DNA from: Acidaminococcus intestini DSM 21505
GTDB taxonomy: Bacteria > Bacillota > Negativicutes > Acidaminococcales > Acidaminococcaceae
Direction: 5' to 3'
DNA length: 35,471 bases
Assembly: GCF_000425045.1 (NCBI RefSeq)
Contig: NZ_AULA01000029.1
Coordinates: 1-35,471 of the forward strand
Made by a program: the position numbers and the translations under genes. Every line of letters begins with the position of its first letter. Position 1 is the first letter of the stretch. The notes under the pieces are model-generated. The model saw only the letters and a program-made list of their open reading frames with translations. It had not been told where the DNA came from and ran no database searches. Positions 9,012 to 20,008 of this stretch are shown piece by piece.

Positions 9012-10838
9012 TTATTTAATAAATGTTCTTTTATCAGAAGCAGATGCATGCAGGAAAGCAAAGAGTTTTTCCGCAGCTGTCCGAGTCATGGTAGGAACTG
9101 CTTCAAGATCATCAACACTTGCTTCCCGCATCTTTTCCAAAGAAGCAAACCGCTGCCAGAGAGCAGCCCGCCGTTTAGGGCCAATCCCCTCGATATGATC
9201 AAGGACAGAAACAAGATTGCGCTTAGCAAGCCTTTTCCGATGATAGGTAATGGCAAAGCGATGGGCCTCATCACGGATATGCTGGATGAGATGCAGAGCC
9301 GCTGAGGATTTATCAAGAAGGATGCTTTCATGGGCCCCTTCCGTAAAAATTTCCTCTTCCCTTTTGGCAAGACCGATAACGCGTACATCTCCAAGCCCCA
9401 CACCGCGGATGACTTCAAGAGCCGAGCTTAACTGTCCTTTGCCTCCATCTATGATGATGAGACTGGGAATATCCTCCGCGTCCTTATACCGGCGATAGAC
9501 GACTTCCTGCATGGATTTGAAATCGTCCGGCTTGCCTTCTGTAGAACGCAGTTTATACCGCCGATAATCCTTTTTCGAAGGGCTGCCATTGCGAAAGACC
9601 ACCATGGATGCCACAGTTTCCGCCCCTTGATTATGGGATATATCAAAGCAATCCATCCGTTCCAAGGGGCCTGTCATGCCGATGGCGTGAGCCAAGTCCT
9701 CAGCAGCCTCTTCTGCCGGCTTTAGAGCAAGTCGTCCCTTCCGGAGACGTTCATCAAGGTTTTTCTTGGCATTTTCCTCCGCCATGAGGATGAGATCATG
9801 CTTAATGCCCCGCTGAGGGACAAGGATGGTGACATTTTTCTCATTTTTCTCCGTAAGCCACTGGGAAAGCAGGGCCCGGTCCTTATCAAAAAGGCCGCTT
9901 GACGTAATGATTTCCTTGGGGGGCCGATGCTCTTCCTGATAATATTCCCTAATGAAAGCAGAGAGGATTTCTGCTGCGGGTTCCCCTTTTTCATCATCAA
10001 GAAAGAAACTGTCCCGGCCCAATATCTTACCATTTCGCACAAAGAAGACTTCCAGGCAGACTCCTGTGTCATCCACCGCAAGACCTATGACATCACGGTC
10101 CCCGCTTTCTGTCGTTGCTTTCTGGGATTCTTCCAGCTTATTGAGGCTAAGAAGGGAGTCCCTGTATTGGGCTGCCTTTTCATATTCCATCTTGTCCGAC
10201 GCGTCCTGCATTTTTTTCGTCAGCTGGCGCCGCAGTTCCGTGACCTTCCCATCCATAAGAAGAAGCACCTCATCAACGAGCTTCCTATACTCACTAAGGG
10301 GGACCTTTCCCGTACAAGGAGCCAGACAGCGATGAAGATGGTACTGGAGGCAGGGCCGTTTGACATTCATGCTGCGGCAGTGACGCAGGGGAAACATGGA
10401 ACGGATGAGACGCATGGTTTCCCTTAAGGCCCCTACATCGGCATAGGGGCCGTAGTACTTGGCTCCATCTTTTTGAACGCGGCGCGTAATGTACATACGG
10501 GGATAAGCTTCATCGACCGTAATCTTGAGATAGGGGTAGGTCTTGTCGTCCTTGAGCTCGATATTATAACGGGGCCGGTACTTCTTGATGAGGTTGCATT
10601 CCAAGATAAGGGCTTCCATTTCGCTGGCGCAGACAATGGTCTCAATGGAATCAACATGGGCATTGATGGCCCGCACTTTCGGGGAAACCTGACTTGCCTT
10701 GCGAAAATAACTCCGCACTCGATTCTTTAGGATGACAGCCTTGCCGACATAGATAACCCGGCCCGCTGCATCATGCATGATATAAACGCCGGGCGCATCG
10801 GGAAGGACCTTCAAGGTCTCAGCAATGCGTTCATTCAT
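9012..10838 (-). CDS. uvrC: Excinuclease ABC subunit C
   Basis: UvrC, the dual-incision nuclease of nucleotide excision repair, 608 residues. The N-terminal GIY-YIG domain ([18 protein letters not shown], about residues 17-34) makes the 3' cut. Next come a Cys-containing region ([13 protein letters not shown] near 163-175) and a UVR domain that contacts UvrB (about 200-235). The RNase H-like endonuclease domain ([19 protein letters not shown]) makes the 5' cut, followed by helix-hairpin-helix motifs ([13 protein letters not shown]). The ATG overlaps the uvrA stop in an ATGA, with GGATCC-type purines upstream, so it is translationally coupled. Last gene of uvrB-uvrA-uvrC. Confidence 0.97.
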   Translation of the reverse strand: MNERIAETLKVLPDAPGVYIMHDAAGRVIYVGKAVILKNRVRSYFRKASQVSPKVRAINAHVDSIETIVCASEMEALILECNLIKKYRPRYNIELKDDKTYPYLKITVDEAYPRMYITRRVQKDGAKYYGPYADVGALRETMRLIRSMFPLRHCRSMNVKRPCLQYHLHRCLAPCTGKVPLSEYRKLVDEVLLLMDGKVTELRRQLTKKMQDASDKMEYEKAAQYRDSLLSLNKLEESQKATTESGDRDVIGLAVDDTGVCLEVFFVRNGKILGRDSFFLDDEKGEPAAEILSAFIREYYQEEHRPPKEIITSSGLFDKDRALLSQWLTEKNEKNVTILVPQRGIKHDLILMAEENAKKNLDERLRKGRLALKPAEEAAEDLAHAIGMTGPLERMDCFDISHNQGAETVASMVVFRNGSPSKKDYRRYKLRSTEGKPDDFKSMQEVVYRRYKDAEDIPSLIIIDGGKGQLSSALEVIRGVGLGDVRVIGLAKREEEIFTEGAHESILLDKSSAALHLIQHIRDEAHRFAITYHRKRLAKRNLVSVLDHIEGIGPKRRAALWQRFASLEKMREASVDDLEAVPTMTRTAAEKLFAFLHASASDKRTFIK

Positions 10839-13654
10839 TTAAGGATCCTCTTTATATACTGTCCTGTGTAGGATTCCGGTACCGCAGCAAGCTCTTCGGG
10901 GGTTCCCACAGCAACGATGCTGCCGCCCCTGTCCCCGCCTTCCGGACCCAGGTCGATGAGATAATCGGCCGATTTGATGACATCGAGATTATGCTCGATA
11001 ACGACAACCGTACTGCCCGAATCAACCAGGCGTTCCAAGACCTGGAGCAGCTTATGGACATCAGCCATATGAAGTCCCGTCGTTGGCTCATCCAAGATAT
11101 AGAGCGTCCGTCCCGTATTGGTCTTGGAGAGTTCCGCCGCAAGTTTGATGCGCTGCGCCTCCCCGCCGGACAGGGTCGTCGCCGACTGTCCCAGGCGGAT
11201 ATAGCCCAGGCCCACATCTTCAAGGACTTGGAGTTTCTTCAAGATTCGCTGATGGTTGCTGAAATAATCACAGGCTTCCGTAACGGTCATGTTAAGGACA
11301 TCAGAAATATTCTTGCCCTTATAATGGACTTGAAGCGTATCCCGATTATATCGCGTGCCCCGACAGACTTCACAGGGGACATAGACATCGGGAAGGAAAT
11401 TCATTTCAATTTTCAGCATGCCGTCACCATGGCAGGCCTCGCAGCGGCCGCCCTTTACATTAAAGCTGAAGCGGCCTGGTTTATAGCCCCGAACCTTGGC
11501 TTCATTCGTCGTTGCAAAAAGGGCTCGGATGAGATCAAAGGTTCCCGTATAGGTCGCCGGATTGGAACGAGGCGTCCGTCCAATAGGACTCTGATCGATA
11601 TTGATGATCTTATCGATATACTGGACCCCCATGATCCTATCATGGGCAAGGGGGCGCTGCCGAGCCCCCTTGAGTTTTTGGGCAAGGCCGCGGTAAAGGA
11701 TGTCATTCACAAGGGTACTCTTGCCGCTGCCGCTGACACCGGTCACAACGGTCAGGGTCCCCAAAGGAATGGAGACATCGATGTCTTTAAGGTTGTTGGC
11801 CCGTGCCCCTTTGACTATTATTTTCTTGCCATTTCCTTTACGGCGGACCTTGGGAACAGGAATCTTTTTCCGACCGCTGAGATAATCGCCTGTGACAGAC
11901 CCTTTGACCTTCATGATTTCCTTTGCTGTTCCCTGAGCAACAACCTGTCCCCCGTTTTCGCCGGCGCCAGGTCCAATATCGATGATCTGGTCAGCTGCAA
12001 GCATCGTATCTTCATCATGTTCGACAACAAGGAGGGTGTTTCCCAAATCACGAAGATGCTTGAGGGTGGAAAGAAGTTTGTCATTATCCCGTTGGTGAAG
12101 GCCGATACTCGGTTCATCAAGGATGTAGAGTACACCGACAAGCCCGGAACCAATCTGTGTTGCAAGGCGGATCCGCTGGGCCTCGCCGCCGGAAAGAGTA
12201 GCCGCTGCCCGGCTAAGGGTGAGGTAATCGAGACCGACATTGTTAAGGAAAGAAAGGCGGGCCCGAATTTCCTTAAGGATTTCCTTTGCAATGAAAGCGT
12301 CACGGTCGCTGAGGGAAAGCTCTTCAAAAAACTTCAGGCATTCCCTGACGGGCATTTGGCACACTTCATTGATATTGCGTCCACCCACCGTAATTCCGAG
12401 GACTTCCGGACGCAGTCGGGCCCCGTGGCAGGTGTGGCATTCAATGGCCGTCATAAAGGATTCATAATCAAGACGCTGACTTTCGCTCATGGCATCCTTT
12501 AGCCGATGCTTCAAAATAGGAATGATTCCCTCAAAAGCGGTCGTATGGGGATGGACCTCTCCCATAAGGTTTTCATAAAGAAAGGTAAAGTGCTCATCAG
12601 GGATTCCTTCCAGCAGCTCTTTCTGCACCTTTTTAGGAAGGTCGTTCCACGTATTTTTAAGGGAAAACCCCCGCGATTTCAAGACTTCGGCAAACTGGCA
12701 AAGAAAATAGGACTTCGGGTTGCTGCTCATGGCGGCAATGGCTCCGTCTTCAAAGGGCACGTCCTTGTTCGGGATCACAAGATCCACGTCAAATTCCATA
12801 TGCATGCCAAGCCCCATACAGTCCGGACAGGCCCCATACGGAGCATTAAAGGAAAAAAGACGGGGCTCGATCTCCGGAAGGGAAATGTTGCAGTCCGGAC
12901 AGGCAAACTTTTCGCTGTAGACTTCAGTCTTGCCGCCAATTATTTCGATTTCCACTGTTCCTTCGCCAAGTTTCAGAGCCGTTTCCAAGGATTCGGACAG
13001 GCGCCCGGCAAGGGTTGGCCGACTGATGAGACGGTCGACAACGACAGAAATATAATGTTTCTTTTTCTTATCAAGCGTGATGTCCTCATCAAGGGTACGG
13101 ATTTTCCCATCCACCTTGACCCGTACATAACCGTCACGGCGGACTTCATTGAAAACCTGCTTATGCTCTCCCTTACGGCCCCATACAAGGGGTGCCAGGA
13201 CCATAAATTTCGTACCTTCCGGCAGTTCCAGGACTTTATCGGCAATCTGTTGGGGACTTTGGCGCTGAATGACCTTTCCGCAATGCGGACAATGGGGCAC
13301 GCCAATGCGTGCAAACAAAAGACGCAAATAATCATAGATTTCCGTTACCGTTCCCACCGTAGACCGCGGATTGCGGCTTGTAGTCTTCTGGTCAATGGAA
13401 ATTGCGGGGCTGAGGCCGCCAATATAATCTACATCAGGCTTATCCATCTGTCCCAAAAACTGGCGGGCATAGGCTGACAAAGACTCAACATAGCGCCGCT
13501 GGCCTTCGGCATAGATGGTATCAAAAGCAAGGGACGATTTGCCGCTGCCCGACAGTCCTGTAATGACAACGAGTTTATTGCGGGGAATCGTCAGGGATAT
13601 ATTCTTTAGGTTGTGCTGACGCGCCCCCTGGATGACAATTTCATTTTCGCTCAT
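10835..13654 (-). CDS. uvrA: Excinuclease ABC subunit A
   Basis: UvrA damage-recognition ATPase, 939 residues, usual length. Two ABC ATPase modules are present: Walker A GLSGSGKS at 33-40 with signature [12 protein letters not shown], and a second Walker [10 protein letters not shown] near residue 640 with [12 protein letters not shown]. Zinc-finger cysteine pairs are visible (CPHCGK near 120, CPDC pairs near 255-285, CEACHGDG with [10 protein letters not shown] near 735-765). It loads UvrB on damaged DNA. The gene overlaps the uvrB end by 14 bases and the uvrC start by 4 bases, showing a compact operon. A long open frame on the opposite strand here is a codon-bias shadow. Confidence 0.98.
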   Translation of the reverse strand: MSENEIVIQGARQHNLKNISLTIPRNKLVVITGLSGSGKSSLAFDTIYAEGQRRYVESLSAYARQFLGQMDKPDVDYIGGLSPAISIDQKTTSRNPRSTVGTVTEIYDYLRLLFARIGVPHCPHCGKVIQRQSPQQIADKVLELPEGTKFMVLAPLVWGRKGEHKQVFNEVRRDGYVRVKVDGKIRTLDEDITLDKKKKHYISVVVDRLISRPTLAGRLSESLETALKLGEGTVEIEIIGGKTEVYSEKFACPDCNISLPEIEPRLFSFNAPYGACPDCMGLGMHMEFDVDLVIPNKDVPFEDGAIAAMSSNPKSYFLCQFAEVLKSRGFSLKNTWNDLPKKVQKELLEGIPDEHFTFLYENLMGEVHPHTTAFEGIIPILKHRLKDAMSESQRLDYESFMTAIECHTCHGARLRPEVLGITVGGRNINEVCQMPVRECLKFFEELSLSDRDAFIAKEILKEIRARLSFLNNVGLDYLTLSRAAATLSGGEAQRIRLATQIGSGLVGVLYILDEPSIGLHQRDNDKLLSTLKHLRDLGNTLLVVEHDEDTMLAADQIIDIGPGAGENGGQVVAQGTAKEIMKVKGSVTGDYLSGRKKIPVPKVRRKGNGKKIIVKGARANNLKDIDVSIPLGTLTVVTGVSGSGKSTLVNDILYRGLAQKLKGARQRPLAHDRIMGVQYIDKIINIDQSPIGRTPRSNPATYTGTFDLIRALFATTNEAKVRGYKPGRFSFNVKGGRCEACHGDGMLKIEMNFLPDVYVPCEVCRGTRYNRDTLQVHYKGKNISDVLNMTVTEACDYFSNHQRILKKLQVLEDVGLGYIRLGQSATTLSGGEAQRIKLAAELSKTNTGRTLYILDEPTTGLHMADVHKLLQVLERLVDSGSTVVVIEHNLDVIKSADYLIDLGPEGGDRGGSIVAVGTPEELAAVPESYTGQYIKRILK

Positions 13655-15641
13655 GGCGTTTACTGATTTCTCCTTTGATCAAAATCATTTGGTCACGATA
13701 TTCAGCCGCCAGTTCAAAATCAAGCTGCTTGGCGGCTGCTTTCATATTCTTTTCGATAAGTTTCACTTGTTTCTGCAAGGCCTTTTCAGAAAGCTTCTTC
13801 AGGGAATCCACGCCGCCTGCTTTCACAGTGCCGCCGTCTTCTTCCACTTTGGTGAGCTTGATGAGCTCCACGACCTTCTTTTCAATGGTCTTCGGCACGA
13901 TCCCGTGAGCTTTGTTATAGGCTTCCTGCTTGGCCCGCCGCCGTTCCGTCTCTTCAATGGCACGCTGCATGGATCCAGTCATGACATCGGCATACATGAT
14001 GACCCGGCCGTGGGCATTGCGGGCGGCTCGGCCAATGGTCTGGATCATTGCAGTATCGCTGCGCAGGAACCCTTCCTTATCAGCATCCAAGATAGCCACA
14101 AGGGAAACTTCCGGCATATCAAGCCCTTCGCGCAAGAGGTTGATGCCGACTAGGACATCAAATTCCCCTGCCCGAAGATCACGGATGATCTCGGCGCGGT
14201 CAATGGTTGCAATATCACTATGGAGATAACGGACACGGATTCCTGACGCGGCAAGGTACTCTGTCAGGTCTTCAGCCATTTTCTTTGTGAGGGTCGTGAC
14301 AAGGATGCGTTCCCCGGCCTCCGCCACTTTATGGATTTCTCCCAGAAGGTCATCAATTTGACCCTTGATGGGACGAACCTCGATTTTCGGATCAAGAAGG
14401 CCTGTCGGACGGATAATTTGTTCTACAACCTGCTCGGCATGATCCAGTTCATAGGCTGCCGGGGTTGCAGACACATAGATAATCTGTCCCCGTTCCTTTT
14501 GGAATTCATCAAAGGTCAAGGGCCGGTTATCAAGGGCTGACGGCAGGCGGAATCCATAGTTTACAAGCTGTTCCTTACGGGAACGGTCGCCTGCGTACAT
14601 GGCCCGCAGCTGAGGCAGGGTCACATGACTTTCATCAATGACAGTAAGAAAATCATCTGGGAAATAATTGACCAGCGTAAAAGGCGGCTCCCCAGCCTTG
14701 CGTCCTGTCAAATGCCGGGAATAGTTTTCAATACCGCTGCAATAGCCCATTTCTTCCATCATTTCAAGGTCATAATTGGTCCGCTGTTCGAGGCGTTCGG
14801 CCTCAAGGAGTTTTCCTTCTTCATGCAGGACGGTAAGCCGCGCCTTCAGTTCTTTCCGGATATCTCCGCGGGCCCGTTCCAAATTCTCATCACTGGTCAC
14901 ATAATGACTCGCTGGGAAGATGGCCACATGGGTCCTTTTATCGATTACGTCTCCTGTAAGGACATCGATTTCCATGATGCTGTCCACTTCATCACCAAAA
15001 AGCTCAATACGGATGCCCTTTTCGTTGTAGCTGGAAGGAATGACTTCAATGACATCACCGCGGGCCCGAAAAGAACCGCGCTGCAGGACCAGGTCATTTC
15101 GTTCATAACGAATCTTGACAAGTTTTTCCAAGATGGCATCGCGATCGACCTCTTGCCCAACACGGAGGGAAAGGACGCTGTCATAGTAATCCTTTGGTGC
15201 ACCTAGGCCATAGATGCAGGAAACAGAAGAGACAACAATGACATCACGCCGCTCAAACAGCGCACTTGTTGCAGAATGGCGCAGCTTATCGATTTCATCG
15301 TTGATGGATGAATCTTTCTCAATATAGGTATCTGTTGCCGGAATATAGGCTTCGGGTTGGTAGTAATCGTAGTAGGATACAAAGTATTCCACTGCGTTAT
15401 GTGGGAAAAAGGCCTTGAATTCGCTAGCAAGCTGGGCTGCCAAGGTCTTATTGTGAGCAATGACCAAGGTAGGCCGCTGTACCTTTTGGATCATCTGGGC
15501 AATGGTAAAAGTCTTGCCAGTACCCGTTGCCCCCAAAAGGACCTGCGTATCCATTCCTTCTTTCACCCCTTTGACGAGGGCCTCAATGGCCTCAGGCTGA
15601 TCACCGGACGGTGCAAAGGGGGCTTCCAATTGAAAGTCCAT
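13641..15641 (-). CDS. uvrB: Excinuclease ABC subunit B
   Basis: UvrB helicase-like subunit of excision repair, 666 residues. Walker A GATGTGKT is near residue 40. The beta-hairpin that clamps the damaged strand follows ([12 protein letters not shown] near 95). Helicase motif II is DESH, and motif VI includes [11 protein letters not shown]-terminal UVR motif (about 625-660) binds UvrC. The reading frame continues 36 codons further upstream, but the ATG used has AGGAG eight bases before it and matches the family start MDFQLEAPF. First gene of uvrB-uvrA-uvrC. Confidence 0.97.
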   Translation of the reverse strand: MDFQLEAPFAPSGDQPEAIEALVKGVKEGMDTQVLLGATGTGKTFTIAQMIQKVQRPTLVIAHNKTLAAQLASEFKAFFPHNAVEYFVSYYDYYQPEAYIPATDTYIEKDSSINDEIDKLRHSATSALFERRDVIVVSSVSCIYGLGAPKDYYDSVLSLRVGQEVDRDAILEKLVKIRYERNDLVLQRGSFRARGDVIEVIPSSYNEKGIRIELFGDEVDSIMEIDVLTGDVIDKRTHVAIFPASHYVTSDENLERARGDIRKELKARLTVLHEEGKLLEAERLEQRTNYDLEMMEEMGYCSGIENYSRHLTGRKAGEPPFTLVNYFPDDFLTVIDESHVTLPQLRAMYAGDRSRKEQLVNYGFRLPSALDNRPLTFDEFQKERGQIIYVSATPAAYELDHAEQVVEQIIRPTGLLDPKIEVRPIKGQIDDLLGEIHKVAEAGERILVTTLTKKMAEDLTEYLAASGIRVRYLHSDIATIDRAEIIRDLRAGEFDVLVGINLLREGLDMPEVSLVAILDADKEGFLRSDTAMIQTIGRAARNAHGRVIMYADVMTGSMQRAIEETERRRAKQEAYNKAHGIVPKTIEKKVVELIKLTKVEEDGGTVKAGGVDSLKKLSEKALQKQVKLIEKNMKAAAKQLDFELAAEYRDQMILIKGEISKRHERK

Positions 15642-15778
15642 GAAAGGGCTCCTTTCCATAAAAATGAAGCAAGAGGTACTGTCCCCCAACTTCCTTATAT
15701 TCTTAGAAGATTGATTCACGTTAAAGAAGGCATACAAAACCAAGGGCATCTCCCTTCTTAGGCAATGTCCTTTTGCTC

Positions 15779-15788
15779 ATTATACCAC
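15779..15788 (-). promoter_or_regulatory. Extended -10 promoter of uvrBAC
   Basis: On the minus strand, GTGGTATAAT gives a perfect -10 TATAAT (15779-15784) with the TGn extension. A matching -35 is poor (TATCCC at 17 bases). The transcript would have a leader of about 130 bases. I did not see a GAAC-N4-GTTC type SOS box near it. Confidence 0.55.
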
Positions 15789-15885
15789 ATCAGAGTACTA
15801 GGGGATACGGTTCTTCCTCTTTTTCCCCTGACTGCGGCGGCTTTCCACAGTGATGAAAGCGTAGGCCGGCTAAAATCACAAAAGG

Positions 15886-15915
15886 TGTGAAAAAATGAGA
15901 CAAATACGATATAAT
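15886..15915 (+). promoter_or_regulatory. Promoter of the DUF4127 gene
   Basis: A perfect -10 TATAAT at 15910-15915, with a weak -35-like TGTGAAA around 15886-15892. It is divergent from the uvrB promoter and about 60 bases upstream of the DUF4127 start. Confidence 0.5.
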
Positions 15916-15975
15916 AGTTTCATTACGATGATGGAACATAGCCGGTTCCATTCCCAGAAAGGATGATGGAAGCTC

Positions 15976-17529
15976 TTGCAGATCAAGAAATATCTCTTAG
16001 GAAGCGCGGCAGCGCTCTTACTATTTTCAGGCCTTGCGGCTGCCTCTCCCAAGATCATCTACATTCCCTTGGACAACCGTCCTGTAAACCTTGAATATAC
16101 GGTCGATACGGCCAAAGCAGCCGGTTATCCCCTGACTGTCCCACCGGAGAAATATCTTTCCAACCATAAGAGCGTCGGCGACAACGAGGGCCTTTGGGAA
16201 TGGTTGGAAACCGAAGCCCCTCACGCCGAGGCCGCTGTCATTGCAACGGACAGTCTCAACTACGGGGGCCTTGTCGCCTCAAGGAAGCATCATCACCTGG
16301 AAAAATACCTCCGGGGAAAAATTGTGCGCCTCGACACGCTCCACAAAAATAATCCTGGCCTTAAGATCTACGCGTTCAGTACAATCATGCGGACGCCCCG
16401 TCAAAGTGTGGCCTCTGTTGAACCCGCCTATTATGAGACATATGGGCCCAAGATCTTCCGTCTTTCCCAACTGGCGGACAAGGAGGACATGGAAGGCCTT
16501 ACGGAAACAGAAGAGCGGGAAAAAAACCAGCTGACCCTTTCCATTCCGGCAAATGATCTAAAGGATTGGCGTACGAGGCGTCTGGTGAATCTCCAGACCA
16601 ATAAACGCCTTATCCGCATGGCCCAGCGGGATGGCTTTCATTTTCTTGCCATCGGCAAGGATGATGACGCCCCCCTTTCCCAGACCCACATGGAAGCACG
16701 CATCCTGGAAAATTTGGGAAACGGCATGAATAAGAAACAGTTCCAAATTGTCCCTGGAGTCGACCAGCTGGGACTCACCTTGGTCACGCGGGCCATCAAC
16801 GAAATCCGCGGCGATAAGCCCGCAGTCTATCCACTTTTTGCTCCTGGGACAGGAGGCAGCACCGTTCCCTTGTATACAGATGAAAGTGCCGAAAATTCGG
16901 TACATAACCAGATTATCGCCATTGGCGGCAAGATTGCTTCAAGCACTAAAAAAGCAGACCTCATCCTTGCAGTCAACACACCGGATGATGGTATTTGCCG
17001 CGATTCCACAGCCAATGAGAATGCCCCCTACAGCAACCGCGCCAACAAGGAATTTGCTGCCCAGATTGCGGACCTTGAACGCATGAAGCCCATTGCCTTG
17101 GCCGACATTGCCTATGCCAATGGCGCCGATAACGGATTTATGGAAGCGCTCTCCCATAAAAAAGCCCTGCTTGACCTTACGGCCTATTCTGGATGGAATA
17201 CATCGGACAACAGCATCGGCTTTGCCCTTTCCCAAGGAATCTTGGCCAAACGAATGTCTGAACCAGACCGGCTCCGCCTGCTCAAGATCCGGCTCCTTGA
17301 TGACTGGATCTATCAAGCCAATGTGCGTTACCGTGTGTCCCTTGAAATGGACCGTCACAATGTAAAACTCAAGTATGATCTTGGAAAATATTATAACAAG
17401 ATCCTTAGCCGGACAAATCGGCTCTTCAAGACCTACATCAGTGATGAACCGGACGTAAAAGGAACCGATTATACCATCGAGTTTCCTTGGAACCGCATGT
17501 TTGAAGTTTCCGTCCGCGTCAATCCATAA
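15976..17529 (+). CDS. Secreted DUF4127 family protein
   Basis: Protein of 517 residues that I assign to DUF4127 by the strongly conserved N-terminal block PKIIYIPLDNRPVNLEY and the later ATDSLNYGGLVASR. The molecular function is unknown. A clear signal peptide is present (KK at 4-5, hydrophobic 7-20, AAAS near 21-24), with likely cleavage after Ala23, so the product is exported. The start is a TTG with weak GGAAGC just before it; nearby ATG codons are in another frame. Other conserved-looking segments are FSTIMRTPRQS, GKDDDAPLS and VPGVDQLG. The fold may be an alkaline-phosphatase-like or deacetylase-like enzyme, but no catalytic set is certain. YajQ follows 32 bases downstream. Confidence 0.85.
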   Translation: MQIKKYLLGSAAALLLFSGLAAASPKIIYIPLDNRPVNLEYTVDTAKAAGYPLTVPPEKYLSNHKSVGDNEGLWEWLETEAPHAEAAVIATDSLNYGGLVASRKHHHLEKYLRGKIVRLDTLHKNNPGLKIYAFSTIMRTPRQSVASVEPAYYETYGPKIFRLSQLADKEDMEGLTETEEREKNQLTLSIPANDLKDWRTRRLVNLQTNKRLIRMAQRDGFHFLAIGKDDDAPLSQTHMEARILENLGNGMNKKQFQIVPGVDQLGLTLVTRAINEIRGDKPAVYPLFAPGTGGSTVPLYTDESAENSVHNQIIAIGGKIASSTKKADLILAVNTPDDGICRDSTANENAPYSNRANKEFAAQIADLERMKPIALADIAYANGADNGFMEALSHKKALLDLTAYSGWNTSDNSIGFALSQGILAKRMSEPDRLRLLKIRLLDDWIYQANVRYRVSLEMDRHNVKLKYDLGKYYNKILSRTNRLFKTYISDEPDVKGTDYTIEFPWNRMFEVSVRVNP

Positions 17530-17561
17530 CTACAGGAAAATGCCAAAGGAGGAACTTATAC

Positions 17562-18053
17562 ATGGCAAAAAACAGCTCTTTCGACATCGTCTCCCAATTG
17601 GATATGCAGGAACTTGACAATGCCCTGAACCAAACGAGAAAAGAAATTTCCCAACGCTACGATTTCAGGGGATCAGCCGCTGCCATTGAACTTGTTGATG
17701 AAAGCCTCAAGATGACCGCAGAAGACGAATACAAGCTAGGCGCCATCCTTGACATCCTGCGCCAGCGCATGGCTAAGCGGGGGCTCAGCCTGCGTGCCTT
17801 GGAACCCGGTAAGGTTGAACCGGCTGCGAAAGGAACGGTCCGCCAAACAGTCACCTTAAAGCAGGGCATTGATAAGGAAACCGCTAAAAAGATCATTGCT
17901 GCCATCAAGGCATCGAAGATCAAAGTCACGACCCAGCAAATGGATAATCAAATCCGGGTCTCCGGGCCCAAAAAAGATGATCTGCAGGCCGTCATCCAAC
18001 TCATCCGCAGTGATGATTTCGGCATCGACGTCCAGTTCATCAATATGCGGTAA
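17562..18053 (+). CDS. yajQ: YajQ family nucleotide-binding protein
   Basis: YajQ (UPF0234) family, 163 residues, full length. The start MAKNSSFDIVSQLDMQEL is typical, as are RYDFRGS and the C-terminal DDLQAVIQLIRSDDFGIDVQF. Proteins of this family have two RNP-like domains. They bind nucleotides or RNA, and one Xanthomonas homologue binds cyclic di-GMP. The role in Firmicutes is not settled. A perfect AAAGGAGG lies upstream of the ATG. It is followed by a terminator, so DUF4127-yajQ forms a two-gene unit. Confidence 0.95.
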   Translation: MAKNSSFDIVSQLDMQELDNALNQTRKEISQRYDFRGSAAAIELVDESLKMTAEDEYKLGAILDILRQRMAKRGLSLRALEPGKVEPAAKGTVRQTVTLKQGIDKETAKKIIAAIKASKIKVTTQQMDNQIRVSGPKKDDLQAVIQLIRSDDFGIDVQFINMR

Positions 18054-18066
18054 TACAATTCAATGA

Positions 18067-18110
18067 GGCTGTGAGGAAATGATCATCTCGTTTCTTCACA
18101 GCCCTTTTTT
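18067..18110 (+). terminator. Terminator after yajQ
   Basis: GGCTGTGA pairs with TCACAGCC, with a further partly paired inner stem (18067-18103), followed by CTTTTTT. Rho-independent terminator for the DUF4127-yajQ unit. Confidence 0.9.
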
Positions 18111-18136
18111 CAATCAACGAGGAAAGGATTTTCAGC

Positions 18137-18625
18137 ATGATTGCTTCTATCGCTCTGCGGCGCAGCATCCGAAACTATAAGCATAGCCCCGTTCCCCAGG
18201 ACTTTGTAGAACAAATCCTCTAAACCGGTCTGCTGGCCCCGGCTTCCAAGAATCGTCAGCCCAGCATTTCATCGTTACAGTAGGAATCATGAAAGAGGCC
18301 CCCGTCCTGATCTTTGTCATGAATGATCTAGGCTGCCGTCTGGATCACACCCTCAGCTGGGACGAACGGGTATCGGGAATTTGCTACGCCCCGTCCATTG
18401 ACGCTGCCGTCGAAAATGGGTGTCTTACGGCTGACAGTCTGGAGCTTGGCAGTCTCTGGATCTGCAATACTTATTTTGCCTGCCCTGAAATTATGCCACA
18501 CACTAAAAAGCCGCTGCGAACCAATCTGTGCCCTTGCCCTGGGATATGCCGCGGAAGCTCCCCCTTAACCGACTGCGCAAAGCTTTTGCGGATGCGGTGA
18601 AATTTTGCGATTCATTGTTGGGCAG
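18137..18625 (+). pseudogene. Nitroreductase family pseudogene
   Basis: Remnant of an FMN-dependent nitroreductase. The first 28 codons read MIASIALRRSIRNYKHSPV and so on, as in the family N terminus, then hit an in-frame TAA at 18221. The frame continues with TGLLAPASKNRQP, then shifts (loss of bases where PWHFI is expected near 18262). It runs on through VGIMKEAPVLIFVMND and LELGSLWICNTYFACPE, and shifts again near 18500-18515 to EPICALALGYAAEAP and then RLRKAFADAV. At least one stop and two or more frameshifts make it non-functional. A short in-frame segment (18289-18600) could still be translated but has no start context of its own. Confidence 0.8.
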
Positions 18626-19205
18626 TGCCAAAATCGTTCCGATTGGATGGGGTTACTTGCCCCATTGCTTAAAAAAGATACTTCTGAAAATAATGGGGGC
18701 ATGATGTTTCGCAAAAAGCCTCGTACCACACTCTCATTCCAAAGTCATCCTCCAAATACCGTCGCCGTTCGATCCACTTTCAGGAATTTTTACGTTTGTT
18801 AGCGGAAAGAGCACAGGCTTACGCCGCATATCCGCATATCGGCCCATCCGCATTGTCAGTCGGCAGCTTCTTTGCTGGCATCTGGATAATCTGTTCCCCT
18901 CCAAATTAGATAACTGAAAAAAACACGATGGTTGGATCACTGTGACAAGCAGCACGTTTGCTTCGTCACCGAGGCCGATGGATCTTCGTATCTGTCCCCA
19001 TCAAAACCTAAGCTGCAAAAAGCCAGAAAAAACGTAAGACACAGACATTCAAGTGAACCAACAGCCTTGCATGCCATAGCAAGTTCACATTTCTTATCAA
19101 GACAACCGCAATAAAAATCCCGTTTCAAAGCAGCTTGAGGGAGAATCGACCACTGTCGGCAATGGCCATCTTGGCCTCGTCATATCTAGCTGAGAGGACA
19201 AGAAC
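18626..19205. other. Gene-poor, apparently decayed interval
   Basis: About 580 bases with only short open frames on both strands, none with a ribosome site plus a recognisable product. The segment 18775-18915 can be read as a run ending in FFAGIWIICSPP and may be a protein-gene remnant, but I cannot name it. I see no RNA gene, direct repeats or insertion-sequence ends here. It continues the decay begun by the nitroreductase pseudogene. Confidence 0.5.
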
Positions 19206-19211
19206 ATACAT

Positions 19212-19259
19212 AAAAAAGAGGCAAGGAAGAAAGGATGAATGTCCTTCTTCCCTACCTCT
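19212..19259 (-). terminator. Terminator after the TRIC-family gene
   Basis: On the minus strand, AGAGGTAGGGAAGAAGGAC pairs almost fully with the following CCTTTCTTCCTTGCCTCT (19217-19259), then TTTTTTA. Long, nearly perfect rho-independent terminator. Confidence 0.9.
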
Positions 19260-19262
19260 ATT

Positions 19263-19895
19263 TTACTTTACCGGTCGGTAGAGCTGCCATTTAAACTGCA
19301 CGGCAAGCACGCGGAGAATGATTACCACAAGGGCCCCAATGATAGGGGCAAGATCCATGGCCCCAAAACGCCAACAGAGACAGATCATGATACTTCCCGC
19401 AATAGAAGCCGTGGCATAAACATCCATTACAAGGACGACAGGAATCTTTTGCGCCATGAGATCCCGCAGGACACCACCGCCCACTGCCGTTAAAAGTCCT
19501 AGGACAACAGGAAAAATATAGGATTCTGGTTCTCCATCCGAAAGGCCTACCATGGTTCCTGTAACCGTAAAGGAAGCAAGGCCAATGGTATCAGCAGCAA
19601 TATAAAGAAGATTGAGGAACTTTTTTCTCCGGCCCTCCAAACGGTACGAAGAGATACAGTAACTGGTTACAATAGCAGCCAATAGGGCCAGTCCTATGGG
19701 AACAGGATTGCGCAGTGCTGCCGGAGGAATATGACCGGACAAGACATCGCGAATCATACCGCCGCCTACTGCCGTCAGGATGGCAAGAACGGAAATGCCA
19801 AAAATATCCATCCGTTTGACAGCACCCACAATGGCACCGGAAACAGCAAAAGATAGGGTTCCGGCAAGGTCAAACAAATTCCATAAAAGCCACAT
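19263..19895 (-). CDS. Trimeric intracellular cation (TRIC) channel family protein
   Basis: UPF0126/YicG-like integral membrane protein, 210 residues with about seven hydrophobic segments. The family is built from two repeats, each with a glycine-rich kink. Here they read VGGGMIRDVLSG (about residues 43-54) and VGGGVLRDLMAQ (about 129-140). Prokaryotic TRIC homologues conduct potassium or other monovalent cations; the physiological role in this organism is unknown. AAGGAG lies upstream of the ATG. It follows the GspE-type ATPase gene on the same strand without an evident terminator between them, but has a plausible promoter of its own. Confidence 0.9.
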   Translation of the reverse strand: MWLLWNLFDLAGTLSFAVSGAIVGAVKRMDIFGISVLAILTAVGGGMIRDVLSGHIPPAALRNPVPIGLALLAAIVTSYCISSYRLEGRRKKFLNLLYIAADTIGLASFTVTGTMVGLSDGEPESYIFPVVLGLLTAVGGGVLRDLMAQKIPVVLVMDVYATASIAGSIMICLCWRFGAMDLAPIIGALVVIILRVLAVQFKWQLYRPVK

Positions 19896-19967
19896 AAGAA
19901 ATCTCCTTTTTGAATAAAATCGAGTGAAACGAACTGGTTGGAAGAAAAATAAGGGCTCTCCGCACCT

Positions 19968-19996
19968 ATCTTATCCAAAAAGCGTCCAAAAAACAA
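19968..19996 (-). promoter_or_regulatory. Possible promoter of the TRIC-family gene
   Basis: On the minus strand: -35 TTGTTT (19991-19996), 17-base spacer, -10 TAAGAT (19968-19973), with a leader of about 70 bases to the ATG. Moderate match only. Confidence 0.4.
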
Positions 19997-20008
19997 CAGA
20001 GGCAGTGG

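Noticed and set aside
10991-12502. 503-codon open frame on the plus strand opposite uvrA
   Set aside because: It is antisense to a highly conserved gene, has no ribosome site or recognisable motif, and is explained by codon bias.
15642-15830. Possible SOS (LexA/DinR) box before uvrB
   Set aside because: No GAAC-N4-GTTC type palindrome is seen near the promoter; other lineage-specific LexA sites cannot be excluded.
18935-19130. Short minus-strand frame with several Cys residues in the decayed interval
   Set aside because: No ribosome site, no family resemblance, and the surrounding sequence is degenerate.
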